Shown piece by piece: positions 51,712-62,959 of a stretch of 64,000 bases of DNA (positions are counted from its first letter, which is position 1; every line of letters starts with the position of its first letter). The notes under the pieces are model-generated. The model saw only the letters and a program-made list of their open reading frames with translations, did not search any database and was not told the DNA's origin. This DNA comes from Cristatella mucedo. Taxonomy: Eukaryota; Bryozoa; Phylactolaemata; Cristatellidae. Position numbers and translations under genes: made by a program. The stretch lies in NCBI GenBank assembly GCA_009760855.2, contig WPIO01000101.1:241501-305500 (forward strand), given 5' to 3'.

Positions 51712-52868
51712 GGTGGTGACACTAATAGCACTGTTAAGCGAAGAGGTAGAGCCGGAGCTGGCAGAGTGCGGACACACACGCAGCACCTTTTCCCACGAGG
51801 GCTATGCTCGGAGAGCTCGCTTCCGCCCCCTTGTATTTCACTTCCAAAAACACCGGCTCCTCGGCAGACGCTCGAGCGACGCTCAGGAAGGCGCCCATCT
51901 TCTCCCGCTCGATCCACTGGCGGTCACGAACGACGACCTCGCACCCACTTGCGCCCGCCAGCTTCTCCTGCGCCGTGGCAGCAAAGTCCACTGGTCGCAT
52001 CTTGTTCGCCGGCATCTCCATGAGCCTGTGCGAATGTGGCGCGAGAGTGGTGAGAGCGCCGGCGACGGAGCCGCGCGGGATGAGCACTGACGTCGCGAGC
52101 GAGCAAGGGGAGCTGGCTGCCTGCTGGTGGTGGTGGTGGTGGTGGGCGAGTGGCGTGCTCTCTCTCTCTCTCTCACCTGCGTGCCAGGTTCTGCCCCTCG
52201 GCATAGCGTAGACCTCGGCGCCACAGCTCGGCGTCGCGAGCGGTGGACTCCGGGCCTCTGCTGCTGCTGCTGCCACCGTCGTACGGGCGAGCTGCAACGG
52301 GCGCCTTGCGCTTCTTCTCGGCCTTGAGCTCGTCGAAAGCAAACAGGCCGAGAGTGAGGCCCTCGGCAGCCGCGTCGGCGTGGCCGCACGGGTCGACCGC
52401 CAGCTCATTCACGCCCAGGTCGCGGCACGTTACGGCGCCCTTGGAGACGGCAAGGCGAACACTCTCGCGGCTGACGTCCAGCTCCTCGAGTGACGACTGG
52501 CTCGCGTCGTCGGAGGCACCGATGCCGGCGACGCACACGACCGGGAAGGCCGGATGCAGGTCGTAGAAGACGCGCGTTTCGCCGGCGCTCAGCTTGCGGC
52601 CGGCAACGCCGGCCAGCAGAGCCGCGAGGCGGCCACCAACTTTGGCGTCGAACTCGAGGCCGGCGGGCGTGAGCCGCGGCGGCAGAGCTGTGGCCGCTTT
52701 GAAGCTACTTCCGCCTCCACCTCGGCTATCGTCCTCCTTGCCGATATAAGCTCCCAGCAGCAGCCCGGTGCTGCTGCTGGGGTGCTCGGCCGAGTAATAG
52801 CGCTGGCCGCCCAGTTGCCTGCCGAAGGCAGTCACCTGCCGACGAACGATGGCCGCTGCTGAATGCAT
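48016..52868 (-). CDS. LAP3: Cytosol (leucyl) aminopeptidase, peptidase family M17
   Basis: Zinc exopeptidase that releases N-terminal residues, including Leu, from peptides and takes part in glutathione-derived Cys-Gly turnover. Exons: 52868-52177, 52025-51787, 51409-51236, 48575-48016 (TAG stop). All junctions are in phase, giving 554 residues (human 519). The N-terminal domain includes [19 protein letters not shown]. The catalytic domain has the lysine zinc ligand in LVGKG at the exon 2/3 junction, then [39 protein letters not shown] (across the exon 3/4 junction), the signature [36 protein letters not shown] and GRPTRT. All metal-binding and catalytic positions of the family look intact. 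The start [11 protein letters not shown] followed by [13 protein letters not shown] resembles a mitochondrial presequence, as in the longer mammalian form. The gene is convergent with KIF23. Intron 3 (2.66 kb) is by far the longest. Confidence 0.95.
49597..49680. repeat. (TA)n/(TG)n microsatellite
   Basis: Mixed TA and TG repeats in LAP3 intron 3. Confidence 0.9.
51638..51713. repeat. (GA)n microsatellite
   Basis: GA tract in LAP3 intron 2. Confidence 0.95.
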
Positions 52869-53378
52869 GAGAAGCGATGAGTGCCAGCGGTGACGGCTGT
52901 GCAGCAGCGTGCCTGCAACTGGAAACCAGTTCAAACCGGTAGACAGTGACCGACGGAACTCTTGTTGTGTAAAGTTGGCAAAGCAACTGCTTACCGAGCG
53001 CCGGTTGTTTTCTACGGCATGCAATTTACAAGTGCACTTTTGCAAAACAGCCTGCCGATAGGCCGAAAGGGAGCAAATAAGGATCGGAGCTTTTACAACA
53101 ACGAAAAACTCCCAAGCACCAAGAATCGATAAAACGGTATCACTGACTCCTGAGGAAGGTGCGGTGGTTTTATTTAGGGGTGCTTGAAGCTCTCAAGTTG
53201 TTAGCTGCCCTGCTCTCCGCCTGCTAGGACAATATGGCCGAACTGCACTGTATAACTGCTGACCCAGAGCAAAGCAAGAAACTGTTGGCAGCAAGCAACT
53301 GCTGGCACAACAGATTAGTGGCAATCAAATGCACGGGGAACAAAGCAATTGCAAACATCCGAGGGCACAATAGAGTAA

Positions 53379-53382
<4 letters not shown>

Positions 53383-53440
<58 letters not shown>
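53383..53440. repeat. (CA)n microsatellite
   Basis: Pure CA tract upstream of LAP3. Confidence 0.95.
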
Positions 53441-53441
<1 letters not shown>

Positions 53442-53482
53442 TCAATGCTGCTCGGAAGCATTTTCATTCAAGGTGAGCCAAA

Positions 53483-53605
53483 CACCCAGCGTGAGGCAGT
53501 TGCTAGGTCGTGGTTTCGAATCCAGTGGTGGGCGACACTTTATTGCGGCTGCAAGCCGTGGCGACGGCCTTTACGGCTCGTCTTCGGCTGTACACAGTAG
53601 CTGTT
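53483..53605 (+). mobile_element. SINE (family A)
   Basis: B box GGTTTCGAATCC, GTGGTGGGCGA, and the body with GCAAGCCGTGGCGACGGC. Partner of the opposite-strand copy 65 bases downstream. Confidence 0.6.
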
Positions 53606-53671
53606 TAATCGACTAGCATTTATGTTATAAAAAGAATAATTTTAACCGACTCAACAGCTTCATTTATATAG

Positions 53672-53800
53672 CGGTAGAAGAGCCTTAACGGCTGTCACCA
53701 CCACATGCAGAGGGCAATACAGGACCGCCCACTGCACGGCTCGAACCCATGACCAGGGTCGTGGGTAAGAGCAAGCACCTCGCCTCTTGGCCAAGACCAT
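53672..53800 (-). mobile_element. SINE (family A), antisense
   Basis: The reverse complement of the body (AGAAGAGCCTTAACGGCTGT) and the B box (GGCTCGAACCCATGACC). Inverted relative to the copy at 53483-53605. Confidence 0.65.
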
Positions 53801-53944
53801 ACAGGATACTGGCTACCAGCCCATGCATGTATTCCAGTTGTAGCACTGGTTTCTGATTGTATGTGACAAATGCATCACAACGAGAGGGCTCGCAGTGGTA
53901 GCAAACAGCTGCACTGGCCAAAAATGAAATGCAAGACGAACAAG

Positions 53945-54266
53945 CAGTGACTCTGTCTTCTGTCAACCTAGCATTTAAAAGGAACCTAAAGACACACCTA
54001 TTTAGGACAGCATTTAGTGGGTCCCTGTGATTCGTCCTTGATGTGCTTATGCGTGCTGACACTGTGCATGCTGCCACTAACCACACTTGCATGCTGACCC
54101 TGTGCATGTCACCCCTAACCATATTATTCATTTCGTTTGTTTTTTTCAAGCATGATTTTACTTACCATTCAATTGCATTTAACTTTACAGCAAATGTAAA
54201 GCGCCTAGAGAGAGATTAAGTTCTCCGAGGGCGCTTTATCAAATGAATTATTATTATTATTATTAG
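53945..54266 (+). mobile_element. LINE 3' end (same family)
   Basis: It starts in the FKRNLKTHLFRTAFSGSL codons and contains the complete 3' UTR, nearly identical to 24560-24833, including the hairpin segment and the (ATT)n tail at 54245-54266. It is among the least diverged copies, so this insertion is comparatively recent. Confidence 0.8.
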
Positions 54267-54296
54267 CAAAAACACTCACGCACTCGTACGCAAACA

Positions 54297-54298
<2 letters not shown>

Positions 54299-54361
<63 letters not shown>
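54299..54361. repeat. (CA)n microsatellite
   Basis: CA tract about 30 bases after the (ATT)n tail of the LINE copy at 53945. Confidence 0.95.
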
Positions 54362-54364
<3 letters not shown>

Positions 54365-55239
54365 CATCGAAAACCTTAAAGATTGGGGCTAAACATAGCC
54401 ACGGAAGCCACTTATGCTTGAATAAACTGCTCACTACCTCAAGTCACATTGATAGATAGTTAAGCCAAGTATATGAGACTAAAAACTCCTAATAATTTAC
54501 ACCACGAGCCACTAGCCAATTTACACCACTAAGCCCCACGGTCGAACAGTGCAAAATACACATGCTTATCGGTTCGCACACACGACAGCTTTTGTGTGTG
54601 CGCTCGTGTATATGTGTTCCACCATAGCCTATGCAAGAACAGAGAAGCTGTCTGAAAACACGAGAGCGGCTTTTGCAGCAGCAGCAGCGACGTTTGACAC
54701 GATTTACTGACACACCTGTACAGGATGCCAGTTTTATAACAGCCCTCCTTAAAGCTTTCTTCGGAAGCTTATCTATTACGCCTGACCCATCAGAGCATAG
54801 CTCAGCTTAATGTGACTGCTGCGTGAAACACGACCAAGCTCGGCGTCCCATTCTTTAGCGCCGACGTCGAGCGAACTGCGGAACGTCTATTCGCGAGCTG
54901 TCGCCAACGCACCCACTTGCTAAATGTGAGTTCTGCCAGCAGCACACACCTGTAGACAACCTTGAGTTCGAAACCTAGCACTCCAATCGGTGCATCCGAC
55001 GTCAGCGCAGCTATGAAAATGGCCGTGGGTCGGTTTGAGCAGTAGGATCGCTATCAACCCTGCTATACAGCTGGTGTCCTCCTAAAATAGTCTGCCGGCC
55101 TGGGCTAATCCTGCATTAGTGACAACCTGCAATCGTCCGCTGAATGTGCGGTACCTGCTGGCTGGCCTTCGGCAGCTAGCAGTCACCCCTGCTTGCTTAC
55201 ATTCGCCAGCAAGACGAGCAGGCTGCTGGCAGGGGGGGG

Positions 55240-55349
55240 GGGTGATGTGCTCGCCTTAATTAAACGAGTCTGGGGTCGTGGGCTCGAGCCCCGCAGCATA
55301 TGTAAAGCGACTGGATGGAGATCAAGTTCTCTTGGTGGCTACACAAATG

Positions 55350-55353
<4 letters not shown>
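55240..55353 (+). mobile_element. SINE-like element with LINE-like 3' tail
   Basis: B-box region GTCGTGGGCTCGAGCCCC, then a tail (TGTAAAGCGACTGGATGGAG, AAGTTCTCTTGGTGGCT) that aligns with the LINE tail. It ends in a (TA)n tract. Further copies of this tail lie at 55426-55455 (inverted) and 55675-55730 (inverted). Confidence 0.55.
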
Positions 55354-55395
<42 letters not shown>

Positions 55396-55455
55396 CGTAT
55401 AATATATATATAGATATATATATATAATTCATTTGTGTAGCCACCAAGAGAACTT
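55324..55455. repeat. Inverted SINE-like tails joined by (TA)n
   Basis: Arms 55324-55353 and 55426-55455 are exact 30-base reverse complements separated by a (TA)n-rich spacer. Two tails of the same element meet head-on. Confidence 0.85.
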
Positions 55456-55456
55456 A

Positions 55457-55625
55457 ATAATAATAATTCACTTGATAAAGCACCCTCAGCGAACTTTATC
55501 TCTCTCTAGGCGCTTAACATTTGCTGTAAAGTGAAATGCAATTGAATGGTAAGTAAAATCATGCTTGAAAAACAAACGAAATGAAATGAATATGGTTAGG
55601 GGTGACATGCACAGGGTCAGCATTG
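55457..55625 (-). repeat. LINE 3' end, antisense
   Basis: An AAT tract, then the reverse complement of the hairpin tail and about 100 bases of LINE 3' UTR. It directly abuts the inverted SINE-like tail ending at 55455, so insertions are nested here. Confidence 0.75.
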
Positions 55626-56158
55626 ATCTCCATCCGCGATACATATATATATATCGCGAGATATATATATATATATATTTAATTCATTTGTGTAGCCATC
55701 AAGAGAACTTGATCTCCATCCAGTCGTATAGTCGTATAGTGTGTGTGTGTGTGTGTAAATAGAAATACTTCCTATAGCGTCTCTACCGGGTTAAGCAGCC
55801 GACTAGCAGGCAGTGGCGGCAAGCAACTGCACGTTTAATGCTCTGAAAGTGTAAACATACCGAGCGGCAAGAATCCGCGGCCACATGTCCGAGCTAGGAC
55901 TAGGACAAGTATTGATCACAGGAGCAGAGAGCTTCTACTCCTAGCGGATAGCTAGCAGCCGGCGTGTGACTAGCAGCTGGCGTGTGACAGGACCATTCCT
56001 CGCCTGCCAGTGACCTCACGCGGTCACAGCTAGCTTCTGTTAACTTCGAGCTAAGTCTGCTTACTGATTAGACGCGATAAGCGAATGGCCGGCGGAAGCA
56101 GCATGCTTCTCTTTCAGCTTCCGGTGCCGGCTGGACCAGAACGGCGCGCCGCTCGGCT

Positions 56159-59100
56159 ATGGGTGCGTTTAAGATTTACTTTTGCGGTAGCATCCGAGCA
56201 GGAAGGGCAGACGTTGACCTGTACGCGAGGCTTATCGGAAATATTAAAGCGAAAGGTGCGCAGGTGCTGACTGAGTTTGTCGGTGATCGTTCGGTCACCG
56301 AGGACGGAGGTAAGAGAGGAGGCTGACTGCGAGGAGTTGCGCCCGGCGCCAAGTTCGACTGATCGGCGCTGTGATTAACGCGTTGACCTTTGCAGCAGGC
56401 CTATATCTAAGGTCAGGTACATGCCGGAGTATCGTAAATCAGCCGCTTGCCTACGTAAAAATTCACGACGCCGCCAGCGGCCAGGCCGAAGATTAAAACT
56501 TACCGGCCGCCGAGTGCAACCACGCCAAGTAAGGTCGAGGTCGTGAGCGGTCAAGGCTGTGAGCGGTCAAGGCTAGCGCGCCGGCTATCGAATTATCGTA
56601 TTATACCGACCGGCGTTTGGTTAGTTAGATTCGTAGGTAGGTGGGTAGGTAGTATTTGCTGTGGAAATACATCCGCAGCTGCTAGCACAGATTCACTCCC
56701 TTACGAACCAGCCACTACCCGCTGGCTGTGCGGGTGATCATCGATCGGTTCTCTTCATAAACGGTTGTTTCTGCTTTTGGCCACCCACCTGTTCCCCTTA
56801 GGTAACCAACTCAACACGACAAGCCGACGGTTGTTTGGCTTCTTTCTGTAAAGTAGTCAAGTCATGGAATGTCGCGATATCAGTCGTTGGAGAGTTCCAG
56901 ACTGTATGTTCTAGGAGCTGAAGGCACGTAATGCAAAGCATTTTAGGTTGGTCGCATTCACAGCTACCAGTGTCCAAGGACTGAGAGGTGCGATTGGAGA
57001 GCCGCACAGGTGCAAGCAGCGAGAGATGAGCAGGCAAGAGCGAGAGAACGAAAAGCCCTAAAGGCGAGTGAAAGTACTTCGGAGGTAGATCATCATTTTG
57101 CGAGGGTGCAGATTGGCTATTGTATTGGCTGTAGCAGTAGTAAAAACCTATAACATTGTGGCATTCAGTTGTTGCATTCAGTTTTGAATGAGACCTTGGC
57201 CACCATGCTGCATGCAGCAACCTTATTTTTTTGTACTTCGTAGAGCCCTTGGAAGCATGCCTTCCTTGCATTTTCTAAGCAACGTTGTCACTTCTGCTGT
57301 TGCCTATCGAGCAAGTGACTGCTTAGGCTAGGCACATTGACTTGAGCTCACAGCCCAGCTCCCAGTCTTACATTTATAAAGTGATATAGATAAGTTATAC
57401 ATTCTCACAAATTCGTAAGGGTTATTAGTATTTTTGTGGGGATGCTTTCATTCTCTTGCACTAAAATTGACTCATCTCTGCTCTAGCTTGACTGAATGAC
57501 AACACTGCACTAAACTGTCTCTTATTTGACTATTCTGTGATTCTGGGCTTCTTATTCGTATGTTTTTAGAGTCGATTCTCTCGATTGTCTTCTGTCCACT
57601 TCCACTTATTATTGCAAAATTCGTGCATGCGGATTTTGACCACGTGCAGATCTCACTCAAGTCTCACTCAGTATGTTTCCCTCGATATCAAAAATCGTCT
57701 GCTAACCACAAACCTTAAGACCCTTGCCTGTGATACTGTCTGCAACAACTTATGCATCACCCCTTTTGCTTAATCCTCCATCTGACTTGCCATCACTTCA
57801 GGTGCCGTGATGGCACACTAGGTAAGGGGGTTGCTTTTCACGACCTCGGTCCCAAAGTCGTAAGTTCGAATCCTGCGGTGGGCGATCCTTTATTGCCTCT
57901 GCAAGCGGTGGTGATAGCCGTAAAGGCTCTTCTGTCGCTATTCAAAAGAGGCTGTTAAATCGGCTAGTATTTATTTTATTTAAGATGTCGCAAGCTGACG
58001 TTGGGTATGAGTTTGCTCGTCCAACTAAGCATAATGTATGCCCTCTCACAAATGGCCTGTGGTTCACGGTAGATATTAGAGAAACTGGGACTATTAATAG
58101 CTAGCTGAAAAAAGAGTGTAAGATCAGCACTGACTTTAACCGACTGGCATGCGAGTACAATTATAGGTCGTACCGATCCATAGATCAAGATTGCCTTGGT
58201 CCTTGATCCTAAGACATAGTCTGCCTTCTATGGGACTGTAATGAACTCACAGATGCACAATCGAAAAATGCTGATGTTGACCGTTGACCATATCTGACAT
58301 ACAGGACGCTCCACTCACTCCCAACAAACAGTGTGCTCTCCCACCACATCGGCTTCCAGGCATCTCGTTGTCCTTCCAACTAAATTGGAATCTGTGGGTG
58401 ATCAGGACCCAATGTTGTACACACCGAAAGTCGGGAATTTGCTTCAGGCCTCTGTCACCACTTGTAGCAATGACTTTGTATCATGTAAGTATCAGGTAAA
58501 GATCCATCTTTTACACTCAAGATTTCCCTGCATCCTAACGTAGGTGATTTCTTCTGCAGTGTTTTCATGCTTACTTTGCATGTCTAGTGTGCTTCTGTTC
58601 ATGTAATAATGTGATTGTGCTTGTTCTAATGGAAGACCAGCTAAGCTCTCATTTCAAAACCTCAACTCTGGCATATTGTAGAACGTTTTAGAGCTAATCG
58701 CTCTACAGAGTCAGCATTTACTGGGTGTGCATATTGACCTTCTTAGGGGTGCTACCATCAGTGAAGTGTATTACCTTGTTCTGCTCGATCTCTTATTAGC
58801 GTTTGATACCATAGAACGTTTGAAATCATCTCGCCTGGGCATCATTGGTACTGAATTAAAATGATTTAGAACCTATTTAATTGGTATCGAAGCACACGCA
58901 AACAATCAATGATCATCCAGTGATTCTTCTTTTAAGTACTGGGTACCCTGTGGATCTGTTCTGGGTCTACTTTCTTTCATGATTGTTTCTCTCCCTCTTG
59001 CCAATTTATTCACCAGCGCAATCTAGACATTAGTACTTTTGCAGATGCCCTGCGATTTGATCCCTCCCTGTCTGCTAGTACCTCAAACACTTTCAAAACT

Positions 59101-59825
59101 CGCATGCAGCATGTAATGCCGACATTTGCTTTTGGAAGCAATCTTTATCAAATTGATTGAAGATAGAAAAAAACTTACTAGTTATGGGGAAAGCTAGTTT
59201 TACTCAATAATTTGGGAAGACTGACACGAAGCCCTGAAACTTGCTTGGCCTTTGTATCTCCAGGATTAATGTATATCTGCATGCAATATAGGTGAGCTGG
59301 TTGAATGAGGCTTTGCACTTGATTGTATCAGCTCCTTAATAGGGTCTTGCTACTTTAGGCGCATAACAATGCCAAAACAGTTGTGCCTGTTCAGACAAAT
59401 ATACCACTATCAAGCTGGTCCGTGCATTTCTGACGTCCTCGGCTCGACTTCTTTAATTCATTACTCCCTGGTCTTCCGGCTTGTACAATAAGGTACTTAC
59501 AGCTGGTGCAAAACTGACCTACAGTGGCTCCTCGTCAGGCAGCATATCGACTTTAGGCTTGCTCATTTTTGTTCCTGCATTTCCTTCACCGGACTACCTA
59601 ATCAGGCTTTGCATCGTGCCACCACTGTTCTGGCTCAAGTAGTTAGCCTATACCTCTAACCAACCTCCAATCGTTTGGAGACCATGTCCTCAGTTCTTGT
59701 GCACCTAAAGCTTGGAGCTCACTACCGACAGAGGTCACAGCATCCCCTGGCCAGTGACGACTTTTTAATAGAAGCCAGAAAGCCACCCGTTCCTCACAGC
59801 ATTTGCTGAAGTCCTGTGAACTGAC

Positions 59826-59918
<93 letters not shown>

Positions 59919-62915
59919 TATTCAAGTTGATATTCTGCACTTGCTGTAACCAACCAATTGATGTGCTTACTTTTCAGCAAACGTAGAACACTTGAAGAAA
60001 TTTAGTTTGCTTAGGGCAAAAGCAAATGGCAAATTATTTTAGTACTATAATTGCAGTAATATTACTGCACATCAACTTAAGCCTGATCGAGCCAGCAGCT
60101 TTCAAGTACCTCCAGCATGCCTTTCCACAGCTGTCGGTTGCAATGGTCAAAGCTGGTTCTTAGCAGAACCGAAGATAAAGAAGATCATAGAGTGTGGTGA
60201 ATTAGCCGAGAAGCCGAACTGTGCTGGAGAAGTGGCTTGCAGCAGCTTCGAAACAGTAGTTAATGGCTTACTGGGCAAACACAAAGCTGTGAACTGTGAC
60301 CAGCTGGTTGGTTCAGGCTCTCATTAAGACTGATGTCAACATGATCGGCTGCAGCAACGATGGCCACTGCTGCTGCCGCTTCGATGACCCCCCCCCCCCC
60401 CCCCCCCCCGATTAGCAGCCACGAGAGAACAAGTCTAACTATTACGATTCTCACTGTACAGAAAATACCTTGTTGTATATTGTGACAAGCAAGACTGCAG
60501 CTGGCTGCTGCTGCTACGGTGGCTTTGGCCGTCGGCTGCTCCGTTAAGAGCAGCTGCCAGTTGCTAGTCAGATCGCGGTCATTCAGCCGAGCTAGCTAGC
60601 CTCGCAGGATCCGGCAGGATATTGCTGCTACCCGGCTGGCTGGCATTCTCGGCTCTCGTGGGGTCCTGCCCGTGCTGTTTGTCAGACAGGTCGTGCTTGG
60701 TGTTATATGGTGTTTTATCTAGAACTCCCTGCCTTTGGTACCAAGATATCTGTAGCTTGATTGCTCAAGCTCTCTTAGCCTCCTTTGGTCCACGAACAGC
60801 TTCTGGACGGGACGTTGACTACCTTGGCACGATGAGCTGAGCATGGAGCAACCTCTGAAGCATTCCGCTGCAGTCGCTCTTAGATGGCACCAGCCGGTTG
60901 CTTATTAAGCGCACTGGGTCGCTAGTGTTTCGTTCGACTGCTGCTGCCACCGCCGCATGGTGACTGTTTGCCTTGTTGCAGCCATCATTTTGTGTGGTTG
61001 CTCTTCCTGCGCTTGCTCTGGCTGCGCCAAGTCGTGACCTGAAGCAGCATCGGCACTGGAATCTCGCTCTGGTCCACGTGGCCTACAGCCTTTGCCATCA
61101 CCTGCAATCGTTGTGGCTGCTGGTCAGCTGTGCACATCGTATCGGATGGAGCAGAGCTTATCGGATGGAACAGAAATTATTGGTTGGAGCAGTGTTTACC
61201 AGATGGAGAAGTGATGATTGGATGGTGAAGAGCTCCATCTGAGCCCTGGTTTGTTTGCCTCTTATTGATTGAGCAGCAGAAGAGCCTTTTCGGCTGTCCT
61301 TCCTGCTGGCAATGGTCAATAAAGAATCGCCCACTTCAGAACTCGAAGCCCTTGGCCTGGGTCGCAAAGCTCGAGTCACCGTGCCCCCACACAAGGCCAA
61401 GGTCCGGGGATATGTTGACATGCATCTGCTATCCTTTCGTGTCGGTCTACGGGTGATCCTAAGAAGTAACTCAAAGTGAACCCAGGATTCTCGAGGGCTG
61501 TGAGTTGGCCCAGTCGATAAGCTGCAAGTGGTGCGAAATGACTGCCTCTAGTGAGTTTCAAAAAATTTATTAAGACGTTTCATAGCTGCCCATGCATAAG
61601 TCATTTCGCTGCCCGGGTGTGAGCTTTCTGTTTTCGTACGTCACTCCGGATGATTGGTGCAGCAATCTGTCATTTCAGTCTGCGCAAGATCCCCAAAATC
61701 TCACGTTTAGGGTGGGACAAAGGCTTTAAACCATTAAATGTGTGCTAACTCTCTTCGTCAGGCCCAGCACTCATGCTGACTCTGCATTTCACCAAACTGG
61801 AGCGCTCCTTGCCTATTCCTGTATTTCGACTGAGACCATTGCAGCGACCGAGTCGGCCAGAGGTCAGCCAACCGAAATGCAGCTAGGCCTTTGAGGTGCC
61901 CTACCAGAAGAAGTAGCCATGCGACCTGCTTCCACTGCCGATGCACGGTTGGGCTACTCGAACGGCAAGATCTCGATCAAGACAACGTGGAGCCGATTGT
62001 ATTCAGGCTGCAGAAGGTCTCATTGACGATTGATGACACTTCTCTGCCGGCCAATCCAAGCCTCGCTGATGGCAGATGTGCTCCCGACATTTCGTAAGTC
62101 GGCCCAACGAGGCAGCTGAGCATGGGCCTGTGCTAAAGCAGTTTGTGCGTGGCACACGGTTCTTCCCGAGCTGCTGACGTTTGCCAAACGATTGAGCATG
62201 CCCATGTCAAATAACTGTGCGTGCCAATGCAACACCACTCCTAGGAATTGGTCAGTAGGGAATGTGCCAGACGTCACGTTAGAGCTGACGACAAACGGTC
62301 ATGTGCGTCAACAAAAGACGTCTGTTTTCCAGCATGTCGATGCCACCGCCTGACCCCCTAATTGGAGGCAGACCGCAGCATCCCGAGTGGCCTGCCAGCA
62401 TGCTATGCCCTGCCTACGATTGCCTGCGATTTCTGGTGTACGTGCTGTAGTGGCAGGTGCTGAGAGGGCTCCTAGCATGAAGCTGCTGGCTTTGCACACC
62501 GCTAAGCAGAGATGAGCCTAAGTCGTTTTGGAGTGTCGAGCCTAAACTCGATGTCACTACTGTGATCCAGATCTTGGCTAATTGACGGGAACTCACCTTT
62601 TCATGCAGGAGCACTCTCAATGTGCTTTGAAAGCTTGCTATTCGTTCAAGCAAAGCAACAAGTCAGCAAATGTAAAGTGCCTAGGAAGAGATTGAGCTCT
62701 CTGGGGGTGCTATATCAAGTATATTATTATTATTATTATTATTACCATTATTAGTCACGAAATGCAATAGATTCTATACATGCAGTCGTAGCTATTAGGG
62801 CTGACACTCGTGTTTTAGAAAGAAGTGCTGTTTATTGTAGGTACAAGCCAACCTGTCCCCCTGACTGAGAAGCAGATCTACGATCGTGACGTGCTGCTGT
62901 TGCAAAAATGTGACG
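56159..62915 (+). CDS. DNPH1: 2'-deoxynucleoside 5'-phosphate N-hydrolase 1 (RCL), first two exons
   Basis: DNPH1 cleaves the N-glycosidic bond of deoxynucleoside 5'-monophosphates and cleans the nucleotide pool. Exon 1 is 56159-56309 (ATG to GGA G|GTAAGAG, phase 1). Exon 2 is 62841-62915 (acceptor TTTATTGTAG, donor GACG|GTGAGT, phase 1-1). Only the in-phase frame of exon 2 is open. Exon 1 encodes [20 protein letters not shown] and [17 protein letters not shown]. Exon 2 encodes [17 protein letters not shown], which matches the IHEQDLEWLQQAD part of the mammalian enzyme. Tyr7 and Ser11, and the Asp of YDRD, correspond to catalytic Tyr13, Ser17 and Asp69 of rat Rcl (numbering from memory). The Glu exon (GYELG) is not in the window. 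The start follows the family's short N-terminus. The 6.5 kb intron is filled with SINE and LINE relics and a (TA)n tract. The upstream neighbour LAP3 is divergent, 3.3 kb away. Confidence 0.85.
56830..57130 (-). mobile_element. LINE C-terminal fragment (decayed)
   Basis: On the minus strand, decayed codons correspond to the LINE C-terminus ([20 protein letters not shown] resembles AWNSLP...DLTTFK). The copy is broken and sits in the DNPH1 first intron. Confidence 0.5.
57802..57968 (+). mobile_element. tRNA-derived SINE (family A)
   Basis: Full head (A-box-like TGGCACACTAGG, B box GTTCGAATCC at 57864-57873) and the family body. One of the two best-preserved copies; in the DNPH1 intron. Confidence 0.8.
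58670..60060 (+). mobile_element. Older, heavily decayed copy of the same LINE family
   Basis: It starts at a match to the FRANHSTESA segment (58685) and runs through decayed versions of LLDLSAAFDTI (about 58780) and the remaining RT and C-terminal region, with many stops and indels. A (TA)n tract (59829-59915) interrupts it near the 3' end. A degraded copy of the 3' hairpin segment is at 59985-60040. It lies in the DNPH1 intron. Confidence 0.75.
59829..59915. repeat. (TA)n microsatellite inside a decayed LINE
   Basis: Pure TA tract of 87 bases between the LINE C-terminal codons and its tail. Confidence 0.95.
60388..60409. repeat. Poly-C run
   Basis: 22 consecutive C bases (G on the other strand) in the DNPH1 intron. 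Confidence 0.9.
61268..61385 (-). mobile_element. SINE (family A), antisense, decayed
   Basis: Reverse complement of the body (GCAGAAGAGCCTTTTCGGCT) and a decayed B box (GAACTCGAAGCCC). Confidence 0.55.
62658..62748 (+). repeat. LINE 3' tail
   Basis: Hairpin segment (AAAGTGCCTAGGAAGAGATT) followed by an (ATT)n tract, 90 bases before DNPH1 exon 2. Confidence 0.7.
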
Positions 62916-62959
62916 GTGAGTGGCCAGGCGACACGTGCTCCACCGGATCTCACATTTAA

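Larger units (their letters stand above)
52869..56158. other. Divergent LAP3-DNPH1 intergenic region
   Basis: Holds the LAP3 5' flank, CA repeats, paired SINEs, a young LINE tail, and the nested SINE-like/LINE tails with TA repeats at 55240-55735. The last 400 bases before the DNPH1 ATG are GC-richer, as in a promoter. No further gene is seen. Confidence 0.5.

Noticed and set aside
52869-53045. N-terminal extension of LAP3 to an ATG at 53045
   Set aside because: The added residues resemble nothing in the family, while ATG 52868 gives a typical presequence and length.
62841-62915. Exon read as part of eIF4G because of IYDRDVLL (YxxxxL-phi eIF4E-binding motif)
   Set aside because: The exon joins in phase to 56309 and matches the IHEQDLEWLQQAD segment of DNPH1, whose first exon is unmistakable upstream. 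No other eIF4G exon is present.
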